DNA from: Sclerurus mexicanus
Taxonomy: Eukaryota; Chordata; Aves; Passeriformes; Furnariidae
Direction: 5' to 3'
Assembly (NCBI GenBank): GCA_013396755.1
Contig: VWZF01002475.1
Location: 186,001 to 250,000 of the forward strand
DNA: 64,000 nucleotides
Positions 37,601 to 50,349 of this stretch are shown here, piece by piece. Numbering within the stretch: the stretch's first letter is position 1; every line of letters begins with the position of its first letter. The notes beneath the pieces are model-generated. The model ran no database searches. It was not told where the DNA came from and saw only the letters and a program-made list of their open reading frames with translations. The position numbers and the translations under genes were made by a program.

Positions 37601-40600
37601 ACTTGAACATTAACACTGTACAAACCTGCTAACTCTTTGCCCTTTAAAGAATTACTTTTTGTGAATTAGAACTAGTGACAGTTGAGTTATTACATTTGTA
37701 TTCTCAACTTAGAGTACAGTTGGTGTCCTGACAGTGCCACAAAGGCACAAACTTCTGGGCAACATTGTGTATTTTGAGATATCAAAAAATATCCACATTG
37801 AATTAAGTACTGAAACATGCAGAGTTCAGAAGTTACTCTTGCAGACAGCACGTATCTTAAATTTAAATAAGATCAAAGGCTGACTGCATTTGAAACGTAC
37901 ATAATAATATTAGGGTGAAACTTTTTTTTTCCTCTTTGTGGTGATACTGTGCCTTATTAAAGCCTAGGGATTGACTTTCTGCATAAATAATTTTTCTTTT
38001 TCTTCCTTCTTCTGTTTTTAAGCTCTTGTACACAATTACCCCACTGTGGTAGCATGTGTCAAGCCATGTGGATCCAAAAACTGTTTCCAATATTTTATAA
38101 ATTAAAAATCTCTCTTCCCCCTTTTACTGGAGGCAGAGATCCTGATGTTCTCACCAGATTGCTTTTCATTTCTTCTGCTGTATCGTGGAAGTATCTCCTG
38201 ACTCAGAATATTTTTTTAAGTAAAGTCCATATTAAAATATAGGATTGACATTTGACAATAACTTTACATATAGTTGCATCAGCAAAAATATGAAGCATTT
38301 TCACATATTACTAACAGAAAGATTTTGTTTGTTGTTTCTTACATAGTTTTATGACTGTAACTGTGCTGTTTAAAGTTTCCAAACCTGCCCCTTGTCTTTG
38401 GACACTTTGTGCTCTCTTTGCTATACCCTGAACAAGAAACCTTGGTAACCTTCCAGGTGGTTTTTGCTCAGCTGTTCCAGCTATTCTGGTTTCAGCCCCC
38501 TGTCTATGCCTAAGTCTAAGCTGAGTCTAAGGTGGCTCACAAAGTCTTGGGGTTCTGTCTTCCTAAAAAATTTCCACAAGATGGACCACCTATGGAGGCT
38601 GCTTTGAGTATCTAAGAAGTGAAATATGTATGATATGTATGACTGATTAAAACATATTCTGTCACAAATACACCAACGATTTTGGAGCATTATGGCCTAA
38701 TGGGTTCTGAGAAGATCTTTGTGCTTAATTGATGTTGCCTTCTAAAAATTCTGAAATAAAAGACCACAGTAACTATTTAATTACACATCCATTAAAATGT
38801 ATTTAGCCTACCTAGTTAAACACTTTCATGGGGCGATAATTAAAACACATGAAGGCAGAATCTTCTGGCACTTGTGTAGGGAAGCCTCGCTGCTGCCATG
38901 AGACTGGCCATGCATATACCACGTGTCTTAATCTTAGAATCCAAAAACTTTTGTCATAGACTGAAAAGGTTGTATTTCTCTATTAGCGGTTCCCAAGGCA
39001 CCAAAAACCCCAGAGAATGTCAAAGTACATTAATTTTTATCACAGCATGGAATCTTTCAGGTCTGAACGGCACCATGCAGCTGCTGTAGGCTTTCTGAAC
39101 TATGTTACAGCTCTATAATCTCTCGGCAAAACAGAGGAAGGAGTTGTCATTGGCAAGTGAAACATTCAAAGTCCATGAAATGTTTTATTGTTTGAATGAT
39201 CAACCGTGGTCCCAAAAACATTTTCCAAGGATTTAGCTGCTTTCAATTGGAAATATCACAGAAATGTAATAGAAGTAGTAATTTGCCTTTTCTTTTGTGA
39301 GTTGTAGATTTCTCTTTTTCTAACAAGTATTTACTGTGTACCAATGAAATTTGTGTATTTACAAATATGTGCAGACACAACAAATCATTCCATGGCTACT
39401 GCAGAAATGAATGCTTCTTTATGTCTGGCTTGTGTTTGTTTGTAACTGCGTGTGTATATGTGTAAACAATGATTTTCTGTAGGATTTTGAAAAAGATGAA
39501 CCACTTTGAGGTAGCAAATGTCCTTAGGTGAGATGCTGAATGAGAATTAGCAGATTCTGGATACTTTCATTGCTGCTGTCTCCTAATCATCAGGGAGACT
39601 TGAGACCAAGCTCCTCTTATTGTGCCAGAGCTTGAGAAAAAGAAGGGGATGCAGAATGGAAATGCTGGCAGGTTGAACAGATACAGAAATTAAGTTGCAG
39701 AGCTCTGTCCTATCCTGTCCCTCTTCTACCTCAACCTGGCCCCAGGACTTTCAAAATCCATATGTATGGAGGTACTTTGAGTCCCCACGGATACAGAGCT
39801 AGGAAAGATGCAACACTTTGACAGAGAAAAAGATGGTGTCTTGGGTGGATTTTGTTTTGAAATGTGGTCCTGAGGCCCTGAGGTGAGGGAAGAGCATCAC
39901 TGACACCTGGTGTTAATATCAGTACCCTGAGTATACTGTGTGCTGTCAGAAAGAGGAAATTAATGTGAGGTTATAGCTATGCAAAAAGGAGTTCAGAGCT
40001 GTGGATGATGGGCCCAAAAGAGGTGAGAAAGTCCCTGGTGTGAACTTAATGGAAGGAAGAAACACACCACATGCTTGTGAAATATAATTCTTCCTCCTCC
40101 TCCCTCATGCTGTATTGTTTCAAGTTAAAAACCAAGTGCAAATACTAATCTTGACCTTAATTTTTAAGTGATAATTTATTAGCAAAAGAAAGTGATTTAC
40201 TGATTATAATGATACCAAATAAGAAAATGTGGATTAAAATGTTCCTAATTTCCCAGATTTCTAGTATCATAAACCATAATTGCAGTGTATAAATTAGCCA
40301 AGTGTGGGAGACAGATTGTATCAACAAATTACACCTAATCCCCACTTATTTTACTTTATATCTTTGTGAAACTCTTGCAAGAGTAGAAGAAGAAATCCAT
40401 GCTTGGATAATTTCTGAGGGAAGGTGATTTGGGAAGTGCAGGTTTTACTAAGGTCAGTTTGGGATCAACATTACAAGTGTTAGCATTAAATGTTTAAAAA
40501 ACCTTAAATGTTTATTTAATATTTAATCTGAATTTCTCTTCAGAAGTTCAAATTTAAAATTTTCACAGTAGTTGGATTTGCTTCTGTATCCCATTAAGAG

Positions 40601-40984
40601 GAAAAGTAGGCTTCTAAAACTTCCCTGACCCCTGAGAGCTAAAATGACAGAATTTTTCCTCAAAGAAAAGATAACTTACTAATTTCCGGAGTTGTAAGAT
40701 GATGTGGGGTTATTTTAGTTGTTGTGCCCCCCTGTATATATAAGAAAACTAATAAAGGTGAAACAATGACTAGTGGGTGTTTTCTGTTTAGCTCTAAATC
40801 AGTTGGGACCTCTGTTCCTTCCCCAAACATTTATGGAAATGTGAACTGAAGATTTTATAGAAGTAATGAATAATGGTTGAGAGATGGTTGACCTATATGG
40901 CAGTATGCAGATGATGTATTGTGAAGACAAAGGAGCAGCTGCTCATGATAATTCCCATGCATGTGATATGAAGGAAGAATCAGA

Positions 40985-41265
40985 ACAGTTTCAGTCCACT
41001 TCCATTAATCTCTTGGAAGTGGGGCAGAAGTATTTGCTGATCAACAGTGTCAAATCCTGCAAAGAAATCCAGTAGGATGAATTGCAGAGAATTTTCCTTG
41101 CTTCCAGCAGGAGGTCATCCATCAGGGCTCTAAGTCCTGTGTTAGTGGCTTGCCTTAAAATGAAGCCTGTCTGACAAGGATCCACAATTCTGTCAGCTGA
41201 CAGGTGGCAATAGAGGGTGTTTTTGCTGACCTTTCAGCTAATATTTTTAGAAAAATGGAAGTTAG
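40985..41265 (-). mobile_element. L2-type LINE reverse-transcriptase fossil
   Basis: The minus strand encodes degraded blocks in the order of an L2/CR1-clade reverse transcriptase. FLKILAER is followed by DPCQTGF (41162-41182, compare family DPxQSGF), then DDLLLEA (41099-41119, compare NDLLxA). After a frame change come ILLDFFAGFDTVD (FDTVD at 41040-41054, compare LLDLSAAFDTVD) and QQILLPHF. The AFDTVD block and the H-S-T-E-T-A-L-like region fit L2 better than CR1, whose equivalent is LDFSKAFDTVSH. It has one frameshift and a stop after about 20 more codons, so it is a dead remnant. The YADD block is not found in line with it. Family assignment comes from my memory of the proteins, not from a search. 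Confidence 0.7.
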
Positions 41266-44200
41266 ACATTAAGCATTGGTTTCCAAAATTCATTAAGCAG
41301 TGCTTTTTTTCTTTTTCGTTTACACTGGACAAATAAATATTTAGATATTTTTGTGTCAGTATTAGATTATATACATGGTTCTGAGATTTCCTGCTGCTAT
41401 CTGACTCCTGACAATGTTTTTTTTTTGTTGCTCGGTTTCCTGTCAGTGCTGCCTGTGAAAGTGAGAGGGATTTCTGGTGATGGTTGTTTGACTCACCCAT
41501 TTTCTGGAGAGCCATAAGCTTAGCTTGCCTGTTGGGTATTCCCTTTGTGCATATAGGCATTCCCTCACAGCCAGAAGGACTACTTTCTAACTCTCAGAGA
41601 AAGCAACATGGGTGTTCAGAGTTATGGGGTGGAAAAGTTCGGTGGGCTGTGACTTTGCTTCTTTGTGGAAGAGAAGTCACAGCTCTGCCTTTACTGGCCG
41701 TGACACAGGTCTACAGTTGCTTATGGGACTTTGGGGATATGGTGAGGCCTTTTCTGTTGAATTTCTGTGTAATTCCAAACAGTGTGAACTTTTCAAATCA
41801 CTTGAGAAGTGCCCCAGATGGTGTGACATTCTGCTTCATGGGAAGATTTGAAAGTATTCCCTCTGCATAATCTCTGGTTAACTATTTCATTACATTTGAA
41901 ATGGGAGAACACCAAAGCCAAGAGCTCTGTTGACATTTCGGTGGTGTTTGTTTAACCTCCTAGTGCACGGGCTACATTTGTTGAAAAATATTATTCTTAC
42001 CTTTGCAAATCATCAGTAATTAATTCCCTTGGAAATATTGACTGCTGCACACAGCCAGCTTGGGAGGCTGCTGACAGATCATAGTTTTACATCAGGTGCT
42101 AACAAATTGATTATTAAATTTCATAACTAACTGATTTGTAGCAACAAGTTAATTTCTGTATCTCTCGAATGTATTCCCTTACTGTATTTTCAAATAGTGC
42201 AGAGCAGTTGGATTGCTCAGTTGCTTCTAATGGTGAATTGTGCACAGCATGTAAGATCTGAATGACTTCCCCAGTGCAAAGGTTAGTAAAGTATCAGAGC
42301 CTTGTGAAGTGCACAGAATATTAGCTGGTTTTCAGCTGAGATAGTCACATTTAAGATTGTCCTGGTTAATTCTACATGCTTTTAAACTTCCACTAAATTG
42401 TAGCTACGTTTACCAGCATGGTGAGGCTTTTCTAGAATTGCCATGTATCTTGCAGTTGGAGCAGTGAATTCCCAAGTTTCAGTCATGCTGTGAGGGATAA
42501 GAGGCAGTGACGGCGTGCCATGATGGAGCAGATCACTTTCAAGTCCCAGTGCCTACTTAAACTGTGATGGTAGATCACATTAGCTCACTTGGTGTGTTGT
42601 CGCTGCCTGGAGATATTTGAAGGAGATCCAGGGGCAAATTTTCATAACACTCTGCAGGGTCTTAACTATAGTGTTTGCAAAAATATCTAATAGGCATCAT
42701 GGTTAGAAGGAGCACTCAGTAATGTCGATACCAGGAATAAACAGTACAGAAAATTTCCTTCACTGCTGACATTTTTCTTTGGCCTTAGCTGTGTCTTTGA
42801 TGTAGAATTACAAACTATTTTAAACTGAGGGGGGATTTTTTTCTTTCCTTGGGCTCAGTAGGAAGCCTAATGTAGATCACAGCAATGTTTTTAATGAACT
42901 TGTGAAATCAAGGTCACAGTTCTGCTATCACTTAAAAATATTCCTGTCATAAAGCAAAGCTGTAGTGCCAGATGTGCAGTGTGAATTGTCATGTATCTTA
43001 AAAATTTTGTCCCTGCATAATGATATGTTCAGTGATACAGAGCTCTGCACCATTGAGATTAGAATCTGTCATCTGTGGCTGAAATTCATAACTACACAGT
43101 GGCTGTTATACAGGTAATCTCATTCATTTCCTGGTGTGCAAATGGCCAGGTCACAAAAACTTAGATGACAATTTCCAGTAATTGGACCTTTGTTAGCAGT
43201 CTGATGGGAGACACCGATAGCTTAATGGACCTGGATCCAAATCCGAGAGGTGGTTCTTTCTGACCTGATATGAAGCACAACAGCAGCATCCATTGATACA
43301 ATCCTTTAGCTTTCTTTTCTGTGGTGTTTTCTAGAGAAATCGTTTTGTTTGTTGGTTTGTTTTTAGCATTTAAAACCACTAATACTAATTAAAAATAAAG
43401 GAATTTTAAAAGAGAAGTTGAGACTACCTTTTCAGTATGATAATAGTTTAAAATGTTTCTGTATTTATTTTTATATTTCTTCACAGATTTTTCTAATAGA
43501 ATATTGTAAATAATGTGAATTTTACCGTCTCTTAAATTTTAATTACTTTTAGTTTAAAAAAAATTAGAAATGTGCTTTGAAAATACAAGTCTCATAAAAG
43601 GGACTGAAGCATAATTTTATTACTTTTATAAAATCCAATTAAATGCGCTAACAATTAAAAAGTAACTACATTTTATAGTTTTATAATTCTAGAATCATCT
43701 TTTTAATTAATTGAGCTGACAGATTTAGGTATAGAGTGTGTATTTTCCCTCTGGTAGTTATTGTGTAATTAGCAATAATGAAGGAGACGACAGTTTGGAT
43801 AGGTGAAATATAGTTTTGATTCATATATGAATTCTTTCTGTCTGTAATCTGTTACTTCATAGTGCATATGAACAATTATTAAGTAGAAATATTTTTAAAA
43901 GGGCCATATTTTGCTTTGAAGGGAACGGCAGTGTGCTTTTTGTATTGCTGCTGCACTCATGTGCTGCAGCTCTCATACAGGAAGCTCTTATACCAAACAT
44001 TGCATCTATGCTGGACAATCTTCTTCCTTTTTCCCAGCAGATATACAAATCTGTAAGTCAACTCATGCTAGAGTTTTTCATAAACTCTCAGAAGAGGTGA
44101 TGAATCACCCCAAGTTCTGCGCACTCTCAAGCTTTGTGCTGCTTTGTTTTCCTCTTGGCAGATGAGTCTCAAACAGGCAAAATGAACTTGGCTTTGAAAT

Positions 44201-46246
44201 ATTTTGATAAAATGTACCTCAAAAAGTCAATTGCCTTTTAAAGTATATGATCCTGTACATCTCAGCAAAGAGCCTCCTTGTGCTGTGTTGAGCGAGGCTG
44301 CAAAGATCAAAATATTGCCTTTTTTTGCCAGTTGGTTTGAATAGAAAGAGGGGCCCTTGCCTTTAAAAGGACAGTCCCCCTTCATCTTCAGTTTCTTTTC
44401 TGGGTATACGGATGTGAAGATATTACATGTATCAGTGTCACTGACCAAAAGACAAATCAGAAATCCAGCATTTCAGAAACTGAGCTTCCCAAAGTACACA
44501 GATGTTTCTTACTGCTTCTGAAGCTTTTGGTTAACATTGTCCAAGTTGGCACAGGAACAGATATTACATGTTAACTTTTTATTAAAGCAGACTTACACTG
44601 GTTACTTCCCAGTGGGCTGGAAGTCAAAATTTATTTTAATAAGAAAATACATCTGTTTATGTCAATCCTTATGTGGCTCTTCCAGTATTCAGCTAATGTG
44701 TGTTTGATTCCCCCTGAAATGTTTTCTTTTTTGTTTGTTTTGAAAACTGGGCTTTCAAAATCTGGGGTTTTCAAACGTGCTTGAAGGAATTTAATTACTT
44801 AGATTTGTTTGACAGCGTGGGGCTTCATGCCTCACATTATTTTGCAGAATCCCTTCCGCAGATGCTCAGTTGGAGTATTTATGTCCTTCAATAATGTGGG
44901 AAAATGGTCTGACTTGTGGGTCTTCTGTCATTTTATGCGTGTAGGGCTGTAAGGAAGCACTTGAGAAGCAGAGAGGGCAAGCAGCTATTTTTCCTAGTTG
45001 TGCTTAACTTATTATCTTCAGAATTAAAGTTTTATGATGAGTGTTAATTTTGTATCATGGGATTTGGCTGATTGCAGTAAAGACATAACAGGCTGGAATG
45101 GGCTAAACAAATGTGACAGATCTTAATATTGTGGTGTTAGGACATCACAGATATTAGTGCAGGAATGAAAGAGATTTCTAGGGCCATCATTATTTTGTTT
45201 GACTTCTCCTATTTAAATATGTGAGGGCCAGGGATGCCAGGTGCAGGCTCTCAAGCCTGAGGTTCTTAGCTCAGGTAGAGCTTGCTGAGGTCTGCTGCGT
45301 CAGGGTCTGCCTCAAGGACAAGAACACACTGTCAGTGCCAAGCTTTCCTTAAGAGATGATGCAATCTAGCAAATGCAGATCCATCTGAGGTCCGAGAACC
45401 AGAGTCTTTGCTGTGTTTCATAAGGATTTGGAGAAAGACAAGAAAGAACAGAAAGGGCATTTGTCCTTGATCTTGCTGTGGAGGTTGGGAACGCTGCAAG
45501 GTGTGTAGCATCCTGAGATTACACTGGAGACCTCAAGGAATTTGAAGTTTTCTGGACCTGTTTTTTGAATGAGACAGGTATGTGCCAGCCCAGGTTCTTT
45601 TCTAGCTTAGTTTGGTAGAATTTTACCCTTTCAAGTTCCTTTATTGTGACATTTCTATTTAAACTGAGTTAACAGTGAGGAAGGATTCTGTCTCAAGGAT
45701 CTCATATGTATTGTGTGCAGATTTTCCACCAAAGATTACAGCTTCTGGAGAATGTTTTTATTTTCCAAGTTGTGTCTTTAACAGCACACTTCAAGCTGCA
45801 GAAGTATAAAACGTGCACATGAGCTTTGCTGCATCGTGTCTTTATTTCTTAATCACTTATCCCCTACCAATTGTGCAGGTGTCATGAATAGATGTGTACC
45901 CCATAAAACAAAGTGATAGGAGTTGCTCCTCTCCTTGGAAAAGTTTGTTTTCTAAATGCTCCAGAAGGAGACAGACTCCCCATTAGCAATTGGAAGAACA
46001 GTGGTGCTGTGTGGAATTTTGCCTTTATTCTGTACCTTTCCCTAAGGGGCTGCCCCTGTCACTGAGGGTGGGTCTGCTGGAACCAACTGGAAGCAGCTGT
46101 GCCCAGCATGGGCAGCTCCTTTCCACAGAAACCAGCTGGGTAAATTGCTCACACCTGCACCCAGGACACACCTGAGTCTCGTTCACACAGAAGTATAAAT
46201 GCATGTGTTTTAATGAGTTTTTCTTTTTCTGTTTGGATTTATTCAG

Positions 46247-46432
46247 GCCCCTCCACATCCTGATCTGTAATGCTGCTGTGTTTGGTGTTCCTTGGTGCTT
46301 GACGGAGGATGGCCTGGAGTCCACCTTCCAGGTGAACCACCTGGGACACTTCTATCTTGTCCAGCTCCTGGAAGAGGTTTTACGCCAGTCATCTCCTGCT
46401 AGGATTGTGGTGGTGTCCTCCGAGTCCCACAG
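46247..46432 (+). CDS. WWOX: WWOX exon 7 (SDR core: CNAA, Asn232, Ser260)
   Basis: The exon is 186 bp, with acceptor TTATTCAG and donor GTGGGT. It begins with the third base of codon 202 and ends after the second base of codon 264, so it is phase-symmetric: skipping it removes 62 codons without a frameshift. The protein runs from Pro203 to the split Arg264. Visible SDR features are the strand LHILICNAA with CNAA at 209-212 (the counterpart of NNAG), FQVNHLGHFYLVQLL with Gln230 and Asn232 (the Asn of the SDR tetrad), and IVVVSSESHR with Ser260 (the family's substrate-contacting Ser). Gln230 is the residue altered in the human epileptic-encephalopathy variant Q230P, and it is intact here. Spacing and phase equal the human exon. 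The frame stays open for 27 codons past the donor, which looks incidental. Confidence 0.97.
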
Positions 46433-49400
46433 GTGGGTGAAAGTTACCTTTGATTTCACTGGAATCTTTAGTCCTCAGAGCATGAAACAGTTATGGCAGA
46501 ACAACAAAAGTTTCTGAAAATGAAGGGCCTTGCTCTAAAGCATTTGCCTTTGAATAATCTTTTTAAAAATAGAAGCATTACTAATGCCTGTGGATGTTTC
46601 TGGATTTGGCTCTGTTGCTGGATAAAGACTGTTCTAGTTTTATAACAGTATGTAGATATTTTTTTGATCATTCTTTGTGTGAATGCAGATTTTTGCTGCG
46701 TTTCAGACCACTCATTGATTTTGTGAGGAGATGGAATAATAATTGATTAAATCTGAATGGCATGACCTATATTGATTTGTCATTCAACAATTTCAACATC
46801 TTAGCAGGAAGAATGTGCAGTTATTTTAGCAGGAGAAACAATGCAATTAAAAACTACTAGATGAAATCTAGTTGTTTTATAATGAGAAATTAGGGAATTC
46901 AATGCAGACATTAGCTGTATAATTGTAAAATGGGAAGTAGTGTAGTTAATACGTATTACAAATCTGGCCATGCCTCTTTTGGTGAATTTTTTAATTAAAA
47001 TGTTAGTTGCTCATCTTTTCTACTGCTAGGAAAAGTACAGTTGGAAAAAAACATGTTGATGAGGTTTGCCTTATTTCAGACGTGCTTGTGGTTTTTGTGC
47101 TAATAAGTGAAAAGATGGATTTGATTTAAATAAAGTTCCTTGTGCAAAATGCGTGCCCCAGTTCTGAATTTTACTGGGCACGAGCCACTTACTGCTTTCT
47201 GATTTAGCTCAGGGACTGCAGGATTAGACCTTTAATGTCCAGCTTTAAACATTACTGGTGATTTCTGTTTCACTTGTAGTCATGTGTAACAGCTCTAGCA
47301 AACCAAAAGGAAGAAAGTGAGTGCTTTTTTTTATTTTTTTCTTTTTTTATTTTCTGCCTTCGTATTTCTGAAATGTTTTAGTGACCCAGAATGAAGCTTA
47401 TTTTTTTAATCATGTTTCCATAAAGTGTAACCCCAAGGACCTGGTAGAGAGAGACCAGCCAAGGGTCGGGCTGAAACCTTTATCACTTCCAAACACAGGG
47501 GCTTATGGTATAAATGACACACTGCAGATAGATTTACTTTTACCATTTTAAATTTATGATGGCTGAAATGAAAGGAAGCAATAGAAAATGCCAGTAATAA
47601 TCCTCCCCAGTGTTAAAAGACATGAAATGTCTAGTAATTAGGTGGTAACAAAATCTGGACATCCTTATCTTTGCAAATCACACCAGGTTTGTGAAAGCAA
47701 GTAGCAGAGTCCTGTTAGGAGTGAGGGCAGCTACTGCAGGGCAGGCGAGATAGCTCTAGAAATAAATCTGCCAAGTCCAATCACTTGCCAGATGTGGAGG
47801 GCACAATGGGATATGTATAAACGAGCTGTTATTTAATGGGAGATTATGTTGAATTGTCAGCTGCTTGTTCCCCTTTGTAAGTTTGTATCTCTGCTAATAT
47901 TTTAAATGACATCTTTGTTTTTCACTGCATTAAGTGCTGTGTGTAACCAGAGCTCACATCTCTGGATGTCTTTATCTGTGTTTTTGAAAACAGTTTTAAA
48001 GGGCTCATCGCTAAATCCATAAGATCAGCCAAGGTTTAGAGAAGCCCATCAAAAAATAAGTAACGGTGTATTTTTGAATAAAATAATATACACAAATACT
48101 ACATTTCCCTTTTTTTAAGGGGTCCAATGAATGTATTGCAGTGTATCTTATCACTTAAACTGATCACTCTAAATAACTGTGCTTTTCCCTCCCAATCTCT
48201 TTAATGGCAAGAGGTTGATGTAAGGACTTAGGTATTATTGGGTACTCGTACTTTCTGACCTACTTGAGAACTCTGAGCCTTAAACTATGTTGTAAAACAG
48301 AAGTGTCGGTATCTAATTACTTCCATAAACCTTGAATGGATCTTTTCGCTGGAGTCAAGACCCCCTGTTAGGGGAAATATAAAATCCCATGTTTGCAAAA
48401 AATACTACACTAGACTGCTCCAAGGCAAAATATTTATTTGCCTCTCTGGTTCTCTGTTAATTTCTAGTTACTTCTCTGGATTCAGCACAAATGAATTTTG
48501 CTTAAATTAAGCTTTTGGTTACTTTAAGCACATCATATTAAAATCAGAATAATAAGTAGGTTGGCTTTTCTTCTGTCTTTATTTCTGTGTTGTTAATTTG
48601 ATTGTACAGCCCTTATCCTCCTGAATTCAATGAGATTGCCAGCATAAGTAAGATTGGCTCTCCTAAGCACTTGCAGGACTGGACTCAAAACATGCCACCG
48701 TGCTTCCATTATACAGGGCACACAAAGTGTTTTATTTATAGATTACTTTTGGTGTCATAAATGATTACTTGAGAAATAAATACAGGATATTCCTCCCAGA
48801 ATAGTCCTGTTAATTTCAGAAATGTATTTTATCTAATTGAAAACTATGAAAGAGAAATTTTGTTGTTGAAATTGAAGGGCTAATTCTGCAAGACACAGAA
48901 CATCCTGGATTCCTCTTGAGTTCAAATACTGTATTGCTTTTCTCTGAGCGTATTATAATTCTGCTCACAGAATGAATGTAGAAATTCCAGCTGATCTCTT
49001 CATTTCTGGGCATGAGATGCAAAATTAGTGAAGATATTTTAAAACATTTTGCTAGTGTGTACTATAATTATGTTTATCCCTCTTCTCCCCAGCTGATTCT
49101 GAAAACTGAGTATTAAAAAGAGCTTGCTAAATCCTTTTTATTTTTAGTAGCTCTTCTGAATGAAACATAGATCTGTAACTAAGTGTAGAATTATTCTCTA
49201 TTAAGATATACCAGTAAATTGATAAATCAAATTGTAAGAACTGGGGGAGAAAAGGCTATGTGGAAACTTTCTTTTCTTCATTTAAATGTCTTTAGAACGT
49301 TCACTACTTTGTTATTAAAAACATAAAGAGGAAAGAAACAAACAGCTGGTGTTTAATGACTCTGTCAGACCCAATTAAAAAACATCAACTAGTTACTTTG

Positions 49401-50084
49401 ATTTGTGTTCAGCCATGCCATGGGTATACTTAAAAACATTATACTCTGCCAGAACTCATTTTGGCTTTGTTTACATTTATCTTTTAAACATATAAGACTA
49501 TTGATGGCAAGTTACCAAGGTTATAACCCCTTTATATTCATCAATTTTTAATCTAAAAAAGAAGTCTAAGAGGCAGTGAGACTCATCCATAGTTACTTGA
49601 ACACTTAAATGCAAGTGTGCAGTATGTGAGCACTAGATGAAATGATCAGGGGATGGGAAGAAGGAGAAATGAAAGGATTCTGGCTTTCTCTGCTTCTGCT
49701 GCAGAGTTATTTTATCCTACATTATGTCCTTTGTGATTGTGCCTTTATGGATCTATGGCAAAATCTTTTTTTTTTTTTTATTTAAAATAAAGTGATTGGG
49801 TAGTTGTTATTGTAAGTACAATGCCTTCAAATCATTAAAGTATTTTTTGACTTGTTTTTATTTATCATTTGCTTTTGCTAATTATTCAGTAACTTCACTG
49901 CCATATTAGATGGAACTACTCCTTGGGTCTCAGGCAATTTCTAGTAGATGCTTTCAGCTGCTAAATAAGCTGTTGTTTTATGTTGGATCTGGCCAAGTTC
50001 TACTCTGTTGCCTACATTTTATGTTGTTCTTAATGAGAGTGGAATTAACTCTGAGCTATCTAAGGCACATTTACTCTTTTTTAG
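46433..50084 (+). other. WWOX: WWOX intron 7 (no gene seen)
   Basis: Intron 7 is complete at 3,652 bp, with a GTGGGT donor and a TTTTAG acceptor. It contains a T-rich tract around 47325-47350 and a possible ancient repeat fragment near 48605-48695. Nothing else is recognisable. The open frame running into the exon 8 acceptor (from 50008) is intronic sequence that happens to be in frame with the exon. Confidence 0.93.
48605..48695 (+). repeat. Possible ancient amniote interspersed repeat
   Basis: 'cctgaattcaatgagattgc', 'agcataagtaagattggctc' and 'agcacttgcaggactgga' together resemble a widespread reptile/bird repeat word of the form 'gaagtcaatggga...catgagtaaggtt...tgtttgcaggattgg'. I recall the pattern but cannot name the family. 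A shorter relative appears at 7610-7655. Confidence 0.35.
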
Positions 50085-50349
50085 ATTTACAGAAATTAAA
50101 GACTCCTCTGGAAAGCTTGATTTCAGCCTGCTTTCTCCACCTAAGAAGGAGTATTGGGCTATGTTGGCCTACAATCGCTCCAAGCTTTGCAATGTACTGT
50201 TCTCCAATGAGCTGAACCGGCGCCTTTCTCCTCATGGGGTGACGAGTAATTCAGTCCATCCTGGAAATATGATTTACTCCTCCATTCATCGTAACTGGTG
50301 GGTGTACACCCTGCTGTTTACCTTGGCTCGACCTTTCACCAAATCCATG
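50085..50349 (+). CDS. WWOX: WWOX exon 8 (SDR active site Tyr293/Lys297)
   Basis: The 265-bp exon follows TTACTCTTTTTTAG and ends at a strong donor, ATG|GTAAGTG. It supplies the last base of Arg264 and codons 265-352, ending in phase 0 at Met352. The key block is EYWAMLAYNRSKLCN: Tyr293-x-x-x-Lys297 is the SDR catalytic pair, and Tyr287 (in EYW) matches the human residue reported as phosphorylated by ACK1. Downstream, VTSNSVHPGNMIYSSIHRNW is the P-G segment that closes over the cofactor, followed by a hydrophobic helix, VYTLLFTLARPF. The 33-residue gap between Ser260 and Tyr293 is typical of the retinol-dehydrogenase-like/WWOX branch rather than the 13 of classical SDRs. Length equals human exon 8. 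Exon 9, encoding the C-terminus, is outside the window. The frame stays open for 63 codons into intron 8. Confidence 0.97.

Larger units (their letters stand above)
32038..46246 (+). other. WWOX: WWOX intron 6 (no gene seen)
   Basis: Intron 6 is complete here at 14,209 bp, with GTAAGT at the 5' end and TTCAG at the 3' end. It contains a T/G-rich tract (34318-34359), a perfect 23-bp tandem duplication (34591-34636), an LTR-like TATA/AATAAA pair (40735-40756) and the L2 reverse-transcriptase fossil (40985-41265). The longest open frames have no recognisable domain and no coding character. The remaining stretches (32.1-34.3, 34.7-40.6 and 41.3-46.2 kb) show nothing beyond AT-rich intronic sequence. 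Confidence 0.93.

Noticed and set aside
40901..40921. QYADDVL on the + strand, resembling a reverse-transcriptase YxDD box near the L2 fossil
   Set aside because: It is on the opposite strand to the L2 remnant, is followed at once by a stop, has a stop shortly upstream and no supporting blocks. Chance is the simplest reading.
41484..41870. 128-codon + strand open frame
   Set aside because: No known domain and no conserved motif; it lies just beyond the L2 fossil, and nothing supports expression.
43190..43250. tRNA-like B-box word (ggatccaaatcc) that could mark a SINE or tRNA gene
   Set aside because: No matching A box, no cloverleaf and no SINE body could be found.
50008..50084. Extension of exon 8 upstream to an ATG at 50008
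   Set aside because: The pyrimidine-rich TTTTTTAG acceptor and the exact 265-bp exon length fix the exon start at 50085. The upstream in-frame sequence is intronic.
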